From Paraburkholderia flagellata (GTDB lineage: Bacteria; Pseudomonadota; Gammaproteobacteria; Burkholderiales; Burkholderiaceae): a stretch of DNA of 64,000 bases. The stretch spans positions 186,001 to 250,000 of the forward strand of contig NZ_JAJEJT010000005.1 of assembly GCF_021390645.1 (NCBI RefSeq). The letters run 5' to 3'. Both the position numbers and the translations under genes were made by a program. The notes below the pieces were generated by a model that saw only the letters and a list, made by a program, of their open reading frames with translations, was not told where the DNA came from and made no database searches. Positions 17,852 through 26,817 of this stretch are shown here, one piece after another (the stretch's first letter is position 1; every line of letters begins with the position of its first letter).

Positions 17852-18877
17852 TCAGGCGAGCGAGGGAGAAAGTTGGCCGCGGACGTAGTCGAGCGCGCTG
17901 GCCTGCGAGGCCTCCGGCATGTCGATCCAGGCGGCGCCGAGCCGCTCGTACCAGTACGACTCGGAGCCGTAGTGCGCGCGCCATTCATGCAGGCGGCGCG
18001 TGAACAGCGAAAGGTCGTGCTCGGCCGTGATGCCGATGGCGCCGTGCACGGCGTGGGCGACCGCGCACACGAGCACCGCCGCCTCACTCGCGTAGCCTTT
18101 GGCCATGGGCGCCGCATCGGGGCGCGGTGCGATGCCTTCGGCGGGAAGCGCGAGTTGCGCGGCGATCCGCGTGGCGGCCACACGCTCGGCGAGCTGGCTG
18201 ATCTGTTGCTGCATTGCCTGGAACTTGCCGATGGGGCGCCCGAACTGGACGCGTTGGCGGGCGTGGTCGAGCGACAGTTCCAGCACGCGCGCCATCGCGC
18301 CCGCCATGCGCGCCGCGCAAAGCGACGCGCCGAGCGTCGGCCAGTCGAGCGGCGGCAACGCCCGCGCCGCGCGCGGCACGCCATGCCAGCGGATCGTCGC
18401 GTCGCGACAGCCGGCAATGCCGGTGCAGCTCACTTCGGCTTCGGCGGTCGGCCATAGCGCGGGACGGCCATCGTGCTCGAGTGCAACCCACTCGCAATGC
18501 AGGCCGTGCGGCACGCGCGCGAGCACGATGTCCTCCGCGGAGCGGGCCGCGCGCGGCGCGATGCCGAGCGGCCCGGTCACACCGGCCAAGGCCGCTTCGC
18601 CGCCCGCCTGCGCGAGCGCCGCGCGTAGCGCCATCGTCTCAGCGAAGGGTAGTGGCACGGCGTAGCGCCCGCAGGCCTCGAACAGCGGATACGCATCGCG
18701 CAGGGCGAGGCCTGCGCCGCCGTGCGCGCTCGCGAGCACCGTGTCCGGGAAGCCCGATTCGACGAAGGCCTGCCACACGCGCTGTGCGCCCCGGTCGTGC
18801 TCGATGGCCCGGACCGCAGCGGCGTTGCAATGATCCGCCAGCAGGCGTTCAAAGGCGCCGGAAATCAGTTCGTCCAA
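17852..18877 (-). CDS. Acyl-CoA dehydrogenase family protein, short subunit
   Basis: 341 residues, shorter than the usual 380. It keeps the C-terminal helical domain (SLDHARQRVQFGRPIGKFQAMQQQISQLAERV), which binds FAD, but the N-terminal half is reduced. The usual catalytic-Glu motif (YEGT) is absent; the region reads LSLFTRRLHEWRAHYG. Adjacent to a second dehydrogenase. Paired, divergent subunits of this kind form alpha2-beta2 enzymes in steroid degradation (FadE28/29-like). Electrons would pass to ETF. Confidence 0.87.
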   Translation of the reverse strand: MDELISGAFERLLADHCNAAAVRAIEHDRGAQRVWQAFVESGFPDTVLASAHGGAGLALRDAYPLFEACGRYAVPLPFAETMALRAALAQAGGEAALAGVTGPLGIAPRAARSAEDIVLARVPHGLHCEWVALEHDGRPALWPTAEAEVSCTGIAGCRDATIRWHGVPRAARALPPLDWPTLGASLCAARMAGAMARVLELSLDHARQRVQFGRPIGKFQAMQQQISQLAERVAATRIAAQLALPAEGIAPRPDAAPMAKGYASEAAVLVCAVAHAVHGAIGITAEHDLSLFTRRLHEWRAHYGSESYWYERLGAAWIDMPEASQASALDYVRGQLSPSLA

Positions 18878-18901
18878 TTCAATCTCCGTGAGGTTCTGTG
18901 T

Positions 18902-20053
18902 TCAGCGCAACCCGAGTCCCAGGGCGATCATGCCGCGCAGGATTTCGCGCGTGCCGCCGCGCAGCGAGAACGAAGGCGCCATGCCGGTGACGTAAGCGAG
19001 CGCGCGGACCAGCGCGGCGGGCGGCGGCGGGGCATCGGGATCGTTCAGGAGGTCGCCGACGAGGGTCGGCACGAGTTGCTCGAACTCGGTGCCGAGGTCC
19101 TTCGTCAGCGCGGCTTCGATGACCGGGCTCGCACCACGGGCCAATTGCGCGGTCACGGCGACCGACATCGCGCGCAGCGTGCCGAGATGCGCCAGCAGCC
19201 GGCCCGCGCAGTGCGCGTGCCGTGCGTCGTGCCGGCGTGTCGCGCGCAGGTGGAGCAACCATTCGTCGAGCACGACGATGCTCGAGTAAATGCGCTCGGG
19301 GCCGCTGCGCTCGAATGCAAGCTCGGCGGTGACCTGGCTCCAGCCTTCGCCTTCGCTGCCGATCAGCGCGTCGTCGTCGAGCCGCACGTCGTCGAAGAAG
19401 ACTTCGCAGAAGTGCTGGTCGCCGCTCAGATCCTCGATGGGGCGCACGCTCACGCCAGGCAATGACAGATCGACGATCACCTGCGAGAGACCTCGATGAC
19501 GGTCCTCGCTCGTGCCGGACGTGCGCACCAAAGCGATCATGTAGTGAGAGCGATGCGCCTGGGTGGTCCAAAGCTTCTGCCCCGAGAGCGTCCAGCCGCC
19601 GTCCGCCCGCGTCGCACGGGTGCGTACGGAGGCCAGATCGGAACCGGAGCCGGGCTCGCTCATGCCGATACAGAAGAACGCTTCGCCACGGCAGATGCGC
19701 GGCAGGTAAAAGCGCTTCTGGCGCTCGCTGCCGTACCGCGCGATCAGCGGACCGCTTTGCCGGTCCGCGATCCAGTGGGCGCCGACCGGCGCGCCGGCAT
19801 TGAGCAGTTCCTCGGCGAGCACGAAGCGCGCGAATGCGCCGCGATCGCTGCCGCCATACGCCTTCGGCAGGGTCAGCCCAAGCCAGCCGCGCGCGCCGAG
19901 CGCGCGGCTGAAGTCGGCGTCGAAGCCCATCCACGAGCGCGCGCGGGCGTCGGCGGGAAGCGCGCGCAAGCGCTCGCGCAGGAAGGCGCGCACCTCGGCG
20001 CGCAGCGCCTCGTCCTCTGGCGGCAGCGCGACGCAGGCAAGGGGTTCTATCAT
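18902..20053 (-). CDS. Acyl-CoA dehydrogenase family protein, long subunit
   Basis: 383 residues, full-length. Substrate/FAD motif FFCIGMSEPGSGSDLASVRTRA is intact. The C-terminus reads FSLRGGTREILRGMIA, so the position of the catalytic Glu (normally YEGTNEI) is not Glu. With the short partner directly downstream a heteromeric enzyme is likely. Introduces a double bond into an acyl-CoA, presumably the one made by the CoA-transferase ten bases upstream. Confidence 0.9.
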   Translation of the reverse strand: MIEPLACVALPPEDEALRAEVRAFLRERLRALPADARARSWMGFDADFSRALGARGWLGLTLPKAYGGSDRGAFARFVLAEELLNAGAPVGAHWIADRQSGPLIARYGSERQKRFYLPRICRGEAFFCIGMSEPGSGSDLASVRTRATRADGGWTLSGQKLWTTQAHRSHYMIALVRTSGTSEDRHRGLSQVIVDLSLPGVSVRPIEDLSGDQHFCEVFFDDVRLDDDALIGSEGEGWSQVTAELAFERSGPERIYSSIVVLDEWLLHLRATRRHDARHAHCAGRLLAHLGTLRAMSVAVTAQLARGASPVIEAALTKDLGTEFEQLVPTLVGDLLNDPDAPPPPAALVRALAYVTGMAPSFSLRGGTREILRGMIALGLGLR

Positions 20054-20063
20054 CGCAGTCGTT

Positions 20064-21350
20064 TCATCGAAGGGTTGAGGAGCCGATCACGCCATCCGCG
20101 GTGAGGCGTTCGAGCGCGGCGGCATCGAGGCCGAGCAGGGAGGCGAGCATGTCGTGGGTGTGTTCGCCGAGCAACGGGGGGGCGCCGCGGTAGGTGGCCG
20201 GCGTCGCCGAGAGGCGGATCGGGTTGGCCACGAGCGGGACCGAGCCCGCCACCGGATGCGGCAACTCCAGCTTGAGCCCGCGCGCGACGACCTGCGGATC
20301 GCGAAATACGCGATCGACCGTATTGATGGGGCCGCACGGAACGCCCGCCGCTTCGAGCAGCGCGACCCAGGCGTCGGTGCCGCGTTGCACGGTGACGGCG
20401 CGCAGCAGCGGCACAAGCGTCGCGCGGTGCGCCACGCGCGCGGCATTGGTCGCGAAGCGCGGGTCGTCGGCCCACTCGGGATGCGCCAGCACCTGGCACA
20501 GCCGGGCGAACTGCGCGTCGTTGCCGACGGCGAGAATCATGTCGCCGTCGGCGGTCGGGAAGTCCTGGTAGGGCACCACGTTCGGATGTGCGTTGCCGAG
20601 CCGGTGCGGCACCGTGCCGCCGTACAGGTAGTTCATGGCCTGATTCGCGAGCGTTGCGACCTGCACGTCGAGCAGCCCCAGATCGATGTGCTGGCCCGCC
20701 CCGCTGATCTCACGATGCGCCAGCGCGGCGAGGATCGCGTTCGACGCGTACAGGCCGGTCAGCACGTCGGTCAGCGCGACGCCGACCTTGAGCGGGCCGG
20801 CGCCGGCATCGTCGTCGGCACGGCCGGTGACGCTCATCAAGCCGCCGAGGCCCTGCACGAGGAAGTCATAGCCCGCGCGGGCGGCATAGGGCCCGGTCTG
20901 CCCGAAACCCGTGATGGAGCAGTAGATGAGCCGCGGATTGAGCGCCTGCAGCGACGCGTAGTCGAGTCCATATGGCTCGAGGCCACCCACCTTGAAGTTC
21001 TCGACCACGATGTCGGCGTGCGCCGCCATCTCGCGCAACAGGCGCGCGCCCTCGGGTTTCGTGAAGTCGATGCAGACGGACTTCTTGTTGCGGTTCGCGC
21101 ACATGAAATACGCGGCGTCGCGCGTGTCGTTGCCTTCGCGATCCTTGACGTACGGCGGCCCCCAGCTGCGCGTGTCGTCGCCAACACCGGGGCGCTCGAT
21201 CTTGATGACGTCGGCGCCCAGGTCGGCCAGCAGTTGCGTGGCCCACGGTCCCGCGAGGATCCGCGAAAGGTCGAGCACGCGCACATGGGACAGCGCGCCG
21301 GGGGCGCAGGATTCGTCGCCGCGCGGCGAGGGGCTGGAGGGTATCGTCAT
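20064..21350 (-). CDS. CaiB/BaiF (class III) CoA-transferase
   Basis: 428 residues. Family markers: VLDLSRILAGPWATQLLADLGADVIKIERPGVGDDTR at the N-terminus, ENFKVGGLEPYGLDY, and GYDFLVQGLGGLMSVTG with the likely catalytic Asp. Transfers CoA between carboxylic acids, activating the substrate of operon B. ATG at 21350 chosen (an upstream TTG is possible). Confidence 0.93.
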   Translation of the reverse strand: MTIPSSPSPRGDESCAPGALSHVRVLDLSRILAGPWATQLLADLGADVIKIERPGVGDDTRSWGPPYVKDREGNDTRDAAYFMCANRNKKSVCIDFTKPEGARLLREMAAHADIVVENFKVGGLEPYGLDYASLQALNPRLIYCSITGFGQTGPYAARAGYDFLVQGLGGLMSVTGRADDDAGAGPLKVGVALTDVLTGLYASNAILAALAHREISGAGQHIDLGLLDVQVATLANQAMNYLYGGTVPHRLGNAHPNVVPYQDFPTADGDMILAVGNDAQFARLCQVLAHPEWADDPRFATNAARVAHRATLVPLLRAVTVQRGTDAWVALLEAAGVPCGPINTVDRVFRDPQVVARGLKLELPHPVAGSVPLVANPIRLSATPATYRGAPPLLGEHTHDMLASLLGLDAAALERLTADGVIGSSTLR

Positions 21351-21387
21351 GACTCGGCGCAAGTTCGGTCGTGGTGGGCGGCGTCGT

Positions 21388-23076
21388 TCACGCGCGGGAG
21401 GCCTGGGCCGCTTCGCGCAGGGCGCTGAGCGAGGCGTTGGGCGTAATCGCTTCGGGGTCCAGAAGACAATGCAGGATTGCCGGCCGCCCGCAAGCGAGCG
21501 CGCGCTCGAGCGCCGGCCCGAACTGCGCGGTGCTCTCGACGCGCTCGCCGTACCCGCCGAACGCCTCGGCGAAAGCGGCGAAGTCGGGGTTGCGCAGCGC
21601 CGTGGCGGTGACGCGCCCCGGGTAGATTTTTTCCTGGTGCATACGAATGGTCCCGTACATGCCGTTGTCGACGACGATCACGACGATCGGCAACTCGTAC
21701 TGAACGGCGGTGGCGAACTCCTGCCCGTTCATCAGGAAGCAGCCGTCGCCGGCGAACGCGACCACTGTGCGTTCCGGGTAGAGCCGTTTCGCGGCAACGG
21801 CTGCCGGTGTGCCGTAACCCATCGAGCCGCTCGTCGGCGCGAGCTGGGTGCCGTACTGCGAAAAGCGGAAGAAGCGGTGCAGCCACGTCGCGTAGTTGCC
21901 GGCGCCGTTGCAGAGGATGGCATCGGCAGGCAGGCGCTCCTGCAGCCACGCGACGACCTGCGCCATCTGCAATGCGCCCGGCGAATCGATCGACTGCGGG
22001 TCGCTCCAGCTTTCGTAGCGGCTGCGCGCGCTGCGCGTGGACTCGGCCCACGGCGGCGACGCCGGCGGTTCGAGCCGGGCGGCCGCGGCCGCGAACTGCC
22101 GCATCGAAGCGTGAATCGCCAGGTCGGGCTGATAGACGCTGCCCAGTTCGGCCGCATCGGGGTGAACATGGACCAGTAGCTGCACCGGGTCCGGAATGCG
22201 CAGCAAGGTGTAGCCCTGGCTCGCGGCTTCGGAGAGGCGGCCGCCGATCAGCAAGACCAGATCGGCGTTCTGGAACTGCTCCACCAGTTTGGGATTCGGG
22301 CCGAGGCCCAGGTCGCCGATGAAGTTCGGGTGCTGCGCCGGATACAGCATCTGGCGGCGGAACGACACCGCCGCGGGCAGGCTGTAGCGCTCCGAAAACC
22401 GCACCATGTCCTCGACGGCCTGCTCGTCCCAGCCGCTGCCGCCCAGCAACGCGATGGGGCGCCGCGCGGTGGCCAGCAGGCGCTGCAAGGCGTCGAGGTC
22501 CGGCGCGCCGGGCCAGGTCTGAAGTGGCTGGTGAGGGCGGGCGTCGCCCGCGTCGGCGGTTTCGACCAGCATGTCTTCGGGCAGGGCGATGACGACCGGC
22601 CCCGGTCGCCCGGAGGTCGCGACATGAAAGGCGCGCGCGATGATCTCCGGAATCCGCTTCGGGTCGTCGATCTCGGTGACCCATTTGGCCATGGAGCCGA
22701 ACACGGCCCGGTAGTCGAGTTCCTGGAAGGCGTCGCGCCCGCGCATGCCGCGCTCGACCTGGCCGACGAACAGGATCAACGGCGTGGAGTCCTGTTGTGC
22801 GATATGCACGCCGTGGCAAGCGTTGCTCGCGCCCGGTCCGCGCGTGACGAAGCACACGCCGGGACGTCCCGTGAGCTTGCCGCAGGCTTCGGCCATCATG
22901 GCCGCCCCGCCTTCCTGGCGGCACACGGTGAGCTTGACCGACGTGTCGTGCAGCGCGTCCAGCGCGGCGAGGAAGCTTTCTCCGGGCACGCAGAAGACGT
23001 GTTCAACGGCGTGCAGCACCAGTTGGTCGATCAGGATCTGGCCGCCGGTGCGCGCCTTGAGGGTCTCGTTTCGCAT
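21388..23076 (-). CDS. Thiamine-diphosphate-dependent enzyme (acetolactate synthase / benzoylformate decarboxylase-like)
   Basis: 562 residues in three domains: PYR (CVPGESFLAALDAL, catalytic Glu in CRQEGGAAMMAEA), central domain (RRPIALLGGSGWDEQAVE), and PP domain with the ThDP motif from AGDGCFLM to VVDNGMYG. It decarboxylates a 2-keto acid or carboligates it. No regulatory small subunit is near, so biosynthetic acetolactate synthase is unlikely. Next to a hydroxyacid oxidase and an enolase-superfamily enzyme it most resembles the decarboxylase step of a mandelate-type pathway (inference). Confidence 0.88.
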   Translation of the reverse strand: MRNETLKARTGGQILIDQLVLHAVEHVFCVPGESFLAALDALHDTSVKLTVCRQEGGAAMMAEACGKLTGRPGVCFVTRGPGASNACHGVHIAQQDSTPLILFVGQVERGMRGRDAFQELDYRAVFGSMAKWVTEIDDPKRIPEIIARAFHVATSGRPGPVVIALPEDMLVETADAGDARPHQPLQTWPGAPDLDALQRLLATARRPIALLGGSGWDEQAVEDMVRFSERYSLPAAVSFRRQMLYPAQHPNFIGDLGLGPNPKLVEQFQNADLVLLIGGRLSEAASQGYTLLRIPDPVQLLVHVHPDAAELGSVYQPDLAIHASMRQFAAAAARLEPPASPPWAESTRSARSRYESWSDPQSIDSPGALQMAQVVAWLQERLPADAILCNGAGNYATWLHRFFRFSQYGTQLAPTSGSMGYGTPAAVAAKRLYPERTVVAFAGDGCFLMNGQEFATAVQYELPIVVIVVDNGMYGTIRMHQEKIYPGRVTATALRNPDFAAFAEAFGGYGERVESTAQFGPALERALACGRPAILHCLLDPEAITPNASLSALREAAQASRA

Positions 23077-23083
23077 GGTTCTG

Positions 23084-23299
23084 TCAGGCGTTGTCGGGGG
23101 AAGGGGCGGCGCCGGACGGCCCGGTTTTGGCCACGCCGGCGGTTGAAAAGTGTTGGGGCGGCACTTCGTAGACCATGATGCGGATGTTGTCGAGCGGTGC
23201 GTTCAAGGTGCGGTGAAGTGCGTCGGCGACTTCGCGGTACATCGCCGCTTTCTGTTCCTGGCTGCGGCCTTCGATCATCGTGATCTGGACGATGGGCAT
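23084..23299 (-). CDS. 4-oxalocrotonate tautomerase family protein
   Basis: 71 residues. After Met removal the N-terminal residue is Pro (MPIVQITMIEGRSQEQKAA), the general base of this family. Moves double bonds in 2-keto/enol acids. Seven bases before the ThDP enzyme gene and likely co-translated. The C-terminal GVAKTGPSG tail is longer than in the 62-residue enzyme. Confidence 0.88.
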   Translation of the reverse strand: MPIVQITMIEGRSQEQKAAMYREVADALHRTLNAPLDNIRIMVYEVPPQHFSTAGVAKTGPSGAAPSPDNA

Positions 23300-23335
23300 G
23301 ATGCGTTTCCTCTCTGGGGGCGGACGTAAAGGGAA

Positions 23336-24151
23336 TCAGTGGCCGCAGAACTGCGCGGCGGCACCTAGTGAAGGGGCTTGATACAGGAACAGGCTGGCGG
23401 CCTCGCGGATCCTCTCCGCGCATGTCTCGGTGCGCGCTGCATCGAGGTCGCGGGTCAGCCCGGTCATCACGAGGCAGCCCACCGCCCCGTGCGCCCAGGA
23501 CCTGACCGGCGCGCCGATGGCGGTCACGCCCACGCGCTGCTCGTCACGCGCCACCACATAGCCGCGCGTGGCGGCCTGCGCGAGGTCCGCGTCGAGCTGC
23601 GCCCAGCTGGTGAGGGTGGCATCGGTCCAGGCGGCAAACGGCTCCTCGCCGAGCACCGCGCGGCGCGCTGCGCCGTCGAGGCCCAGCAGCAATGATTTGC
23701 CGCCGCCGCTGCCGTGCAGGGGCCCGCGCAGCCAGGTGCCGTAGTACGGACTCAGCGAGCCCGGCGTTTGCGCGATTTCCACGACCATGCGCTCGTATCC
23801 GACAAAGAGGATGAACACGACTGTTTGCTGCAGGTCGTTGGCGATGTCGCGCACGAACGCCGAGGTCTCGCGCCGCAACTGCTCAACGGGATGGAGCAGG
23901 GCGAACGGATGAATGGCCTTGGGCGACGGCGAATAGCGCTTCGTGAACGGCTGGCGCACGACGTATTCGGCCACCTCCAGCGCGCGCAGGAGCCGCAGCG
24001 TCGTGCTCTGTTCGAGACCGACGCTCGCGGCGATCTCCGCGAGCGTGAGCGGCGCGCGCGCGGCCAGCAGCGCGTCGAGCATGGCGAGGCCGCGCGCGAG
24101 CGTGCCGGTCAGCGCGTCGTGGCTCGCGGGCGTTTCGAGGGAAAGGACCAT
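23336..24151 (-). CDS. IclR-family regulator of operon B
   Basis: 271 residues. Winged HTH: GTLARGLAMLDALLAA, LAEIAASVGLEQSTTLRLLRALE, then the GAF-like effector domain. Very similar in many blocks to the second IclR at 31564 (SVGLEQSTTLRLLRALE, LLHPxEQLRRE and a shared AAAQFCG end), so the two are paralogues. ATG follows AAAGGA. It sits inside operon B and probably binds the dyad at 25356-25383. Confidence 0.92.
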   Translation of the reverse strand: MVLSLETPASHDALTGTLARGLAMLDALLAARAPLTLAEIAASVGLEQSTTLRLLRALEVAEYVVRQPFTKRYSPSPKAIHPFALLHPVEQLRRETSAFVRDIANDLQQTVVFILFVGYERMVVEIAQTPGSLSPYYGTWLRGPLHGSGGGKSLLLGLDGAARRAVLGEEPFAAWTDATLTSWAQLDADLAQAATRGYVVARDEQRVGVTAIGAPVRSWAHGAVGCLVMTGLTRDLDAARTETCAERIREAASLFLYQAPSLGAAAQFCGH

Positions 24152-24188
24152 GCTCGGCCTCACGTTTGCAGCGTGGGAGACGGCGGGC

Positions 24189-25313
24189 TCAGCCGCCCAG
24201 CACCGGCGAGGCGACCTTGAGCGCGTCGAGCCGCTCCCAGTCGAATTCGAACCCCACCCCGGGGGCCTTCGGCATCGCCGCATGGCCGTGTTCGTCGAGT
24301 TGCACTTTCTGCCTGAAGAGCGGTTCGAACCACGGGAACGATTCGCAGTACAGACCATGTTTTGACGAGGCGACGATATGCATGCTGTGTTCCGTGAAGA
24401 TATGCGGCGAGACCGGCACGTCGCGCGCGGCCAGGTAACTGGCCGCCTTGCGCATTTCGGTGAAGCCGCCCATACGTTGCAGGTCGGGCATCATGATGTC
24501 GGCGGCGCGCGCCTCGACCATGCGCCTCACGCCGTAGCGCGTGAACTCCGTTTCGCCGCTCGCGATCGCCGTGTCGAGCGCATTCGCAAGAGCCGCGTTA
24601 CCGGCGTCGTCCCAGGTGGGCAGCGGCTCCTCGAACCAGACGAGATCGAAGCGCTCGAGCGCACGCCCAAGGCGGATCGCCTTCTGGGGCGTGAGCCCCT
24701 GATTGGCGTCCACCATCAGCGCGATTTCGGGGCCGATCACCTCGCGCACACATTCGACGCGCGCCACATCGTCCTGCCAGCGCGCGGAGCCGATGCGCAG
24801 CTTCATCGCCTTGAAACCCTGGGCGAGGAACGCTCGCGCTTCCTCCTGCAATTGCTCGGGCGTGGCGGACAGCCACAGGCCGCCGCTCGCATAGATGGGC
24901 ACGCTTGTGCGACACGCGCCGAACAGCTGGTAGAGCGGCCGTCCGGCCGCCTTGCCGACCAGGTCCCAGCAGGCGACATCGAAAGGCGTCATGGCGATGA
25001 CGGCGATGCCGGCCTGGCCGTAGAAGTTCAACGAGCGGAACGCTTCGGCCCACAGCGCCTCCACGTCGTGCGGGTCGCGCCCGAGATAGAGCGATTTCAG
25101 CGATTGCGCGAGCGCCGCGATCGACTGCATGCGCTCGACGTCGAAGCAGAACGCGTAACCCTCGCCGCTGAGACCAATGTCGGTGCGCACGGTCACGAGC
25201 AGCGCTGCCACGTGGTCGAAGCGATGGATGGCTGTGGTCTGCGGCCGTTCCAGAGGCAACTTGACGACGGACAGTTCGATCCCGGTGATGCGCATGTCGG
25301 CTTCTTTCGTCAC
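24189..25313 (-). CDS. Enolase superfamily enzyme, mandelate racemase/muconate lactonizing type
   Basis: 374 residues. N-terminal capping domain then a TIM barrel with AMKLRIG (K-x-R at the KxK site), MVDANQG, WFEEPLP and GETEF (three metal acidic residues), PDLQRMGG and PHIFTEHS (Asp-His dyad). All residues needed for proton abstraction next to a carboxylate are present: racemase or acid-sugar dehydratase. GTG 25313 follows GAGGA; ATG 25295 is the alternative. First gene of operon B, close to a likely IclR operator. Confidence 0.88.
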   Translation of the reverse strand: MTKEADMRITGIELSVVKLPLERPQTTAIHRFDHVAALLVTVRTDIGLSGEGYAFCFDVERMQSIAALAQSLKSLYLGRDPHDVEALWAEAFRSLNFYGQAGIAVIAMTPFDVACWDLVGKAAGRPLYQLFGACRTSVPIYASGGLWLSATPEQLQEEARAFLAQGFKAMKLRIGSARWQDDVARVECVREVIGPEIALMVDANQGLTPQKAIRLGRALERFDLVWFEEPLPTWDDAGNAALANALDTAIASGETEFTRYGVRRMVEARAADIMMPDLQRMGGFTEMRKAASYLAARDVPVSPHIFTEHSMHIVASSKHGLYCESFPWFEPLFRQKVQLDEHGHAAMPKAPGVGFEFDWERLDALKVASPVLGG

Positions 25314-25355
25314 GGTGAATCCTCGTTGGTTGCATTCAGTATTCACCTAATTTTT

Positions 25356-25383
25356 GACCAATGCAATTATCGTTGCGCTGGTC
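25356..25383. promoter_or_regulatory. 28-bp dyad, probable IclR operator between operons B and C
   Basis: Perfectly symmetric outer arms GACCA/TGGTC (25356-25360, 25379-25383) and inner arms GCAA/TTGC (25363-25366, 25373-25376) share one centre. It lies 43 bases before operon B and about 177 before operon C, placed to control both. A second inverted repeat, GGTGA-N10-TCACC, is at 25454-25473. Assignment to the flanking IclR proteins is inferred. Confidence 0.65.
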
Positions 25384-25559
25384 GAAAGTAAGTGTTTCCC
25401 CTTGGATCGATCGACAAACCCTTGTGCGGCGGACACGTAGCTCTTGTGCGAAAGGTGATCCAGGGATTTCACCAAGTGCTTACAAGATTGACATTGAATC
25501 CACTAGCTCATATCGTTCAGTGAAAGAAAAATTGTGATCAGCGAAATTAAGGAGACGAA

Positions 25560-26759
25560 ATGACCGTACGGCTATGTCTGCTGGGACCGGTGCGCCGCAG
25601 GTTGACGGGTGCCGTGCTGGGGGTGCTGGTGGCGAGCGCCGGCGCGCACGCGGCCGAGACGGGGCCGATCAGGATCGGTTGGCTGTCCTCACTGACGGGG
25701 CCGCTATCGTCGGCGGCGAGCGCGGAGAACCAGGGCGTGCAGTTCGCCGTGGAGCAGATCAATGCAGCAGGGGGCATCAACGGGCGCAAGATCGAGCTCA
25801 TCACGCGCGACACGGCGGGAGACCCGACCAAGGCCGTCAACTACGCGAACCAGCTGATCTTCAACGAGAAGGTGTCGTTCGTCATCGGCCCGGTCAATTC
25901 CGGCGAATCGCTCGCTACGGTGCCGGTGGTCGCGCGCTCGGGCACGCCCAATCTCGTCATCAGCACGGTCGACGAACTCACGGATGCGCGCAAGTATCCG
26001 GACGCCTTTCGCGTCATCAACACGAACGAGCAATGGCTCAACGCGGCCAACGACTACGCGCTGAACACGCTCAAGCGCAGCAAGATCGCGATCATCGGCG
26101 ACACCAGCGGCTACGGTACGAGCACGGCGAAGCGCGCGACGCAGCTGCTCGCGGCGCGAGGCATCAAGCCGGTCTACAGCGTGCTGGTGGACCCGAACCA
26201 GACGAGCCTCACCGACGAAATGAGCAAGGCGCGCGCGGCCGGCGCCGACGTCGTGATGCCGTGGAGCGCGGCCACCGGGCTGCTCGCCCGCGTGCTCAAC
26301 GCGCGCGGCGACATGGGCTGGGACGTTCCGGTGGTCGGCCACCCCGCGATCATGGGCACACCCATCCGCGCGTTGCTGAACAAGCCCAGCTACTGGGACA
26401 ACACGTTTTCGGTGGGCTACGCCTCCACGACCTATGACGCGAACGGCAAGCTGCCGGCGCCCACGGCGAAGCTGATGCAGGAGATTGCCCCGCGCCTCGG
26501 CGGCAAGATCGACTTCACGTTCTGGTGGATCGCCATGGGCTATGACACGGTCAAGCTTGCCGAGCGGGCCATCAAGACGGCGGGCTCGACTGACCCGGCG
26601 GCCGTGCAGAAGGCCCTGGAGGGGCTCAGGAACTTCCCCGGCGTGTATGCGAGCTACACCTATGGCGCGACCCAGCGCAACGGCTTCCCCGATGCAGGCA
26701 TCGTGATGAACCGCGCGAACTCGTTCAAGGACGGCAGCTTCCAGCGCGCCCCCGACTAA
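25560..26759 (+). CDS. Branched-chain amino acid-type ABC transporter, substrate-binding protein (LivJ-like)
   Basis: 399 residues. Signal peptide to about residue 30 (RLTGAVLGVLVASAGAHAA), then a family 6 periplasmic binding fold: IRIGWLSSLTGPLS, QFAVEQINAAGGINGRKIELI, GPVNSGESLATVPV. Such proteins bind branched-chain amino acids, aromatic acids or amides. ATG follows AAGGAGACGAA. First gene of operon C; with the catabolic operon opposite, an aromatic or branched carboxylate is a fair guess. Confidence 0.92.
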   Translation: MTVRLCLLGPVRRRLTGAVLGVLVASAGAHAAETGPIRIGWLSSLTGPLSSAASAENQGVQFAVEQINAAGGINGRKIELITRDTAGDPTKAVNYANQLIFNEKVSFVIGPVNSGESLATVPVVARSGTPNLVISTVDELTDARKYPDAFRVINTNEQWLNAANDYALNTLKRSKIAIIGDTSGYGTSTAKRATQLLAARGIKPVYSVLVDPNQTSLTDEMSKARAAGADVVMPWSAATGLLARVLNARGDMGWDVPVVGHPAIMGTPIRALLNKPSYWDNTFSVGYASTTYDANGKLPAPTAKLMQEIAPRLGGKIDFTFWWIAMGYDTVKLAERAIKTAGSTDPAAVQKALEGLRNFPGVYASYTYGATQRNGFPDAGIVMNRANSFKDGSFQRAPD

Positions 26760-26817
26760 CAGGTGCGCGGGCAACGGCCCCGCGCGCTCCGGCTACGAAC
26801 TGGAGGCTGGCTTTCGC

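Noticed and set aside
21388..23076. Biosynthetic acetolactate synthase (ilvB)
   Set aside because: No small subunit ilvN nor ilvC nearby and the operon is catabolic, so a decarboxylase-type role is preferred.
12208..25313. Reading operons A and B as a terpene (Atu/Liu) pathway
   Set aside because: The AtuA-like gene is the only Atu component; no geranyl-CoA carboxylase (AtuC/AtuF) or Liu genes are found.
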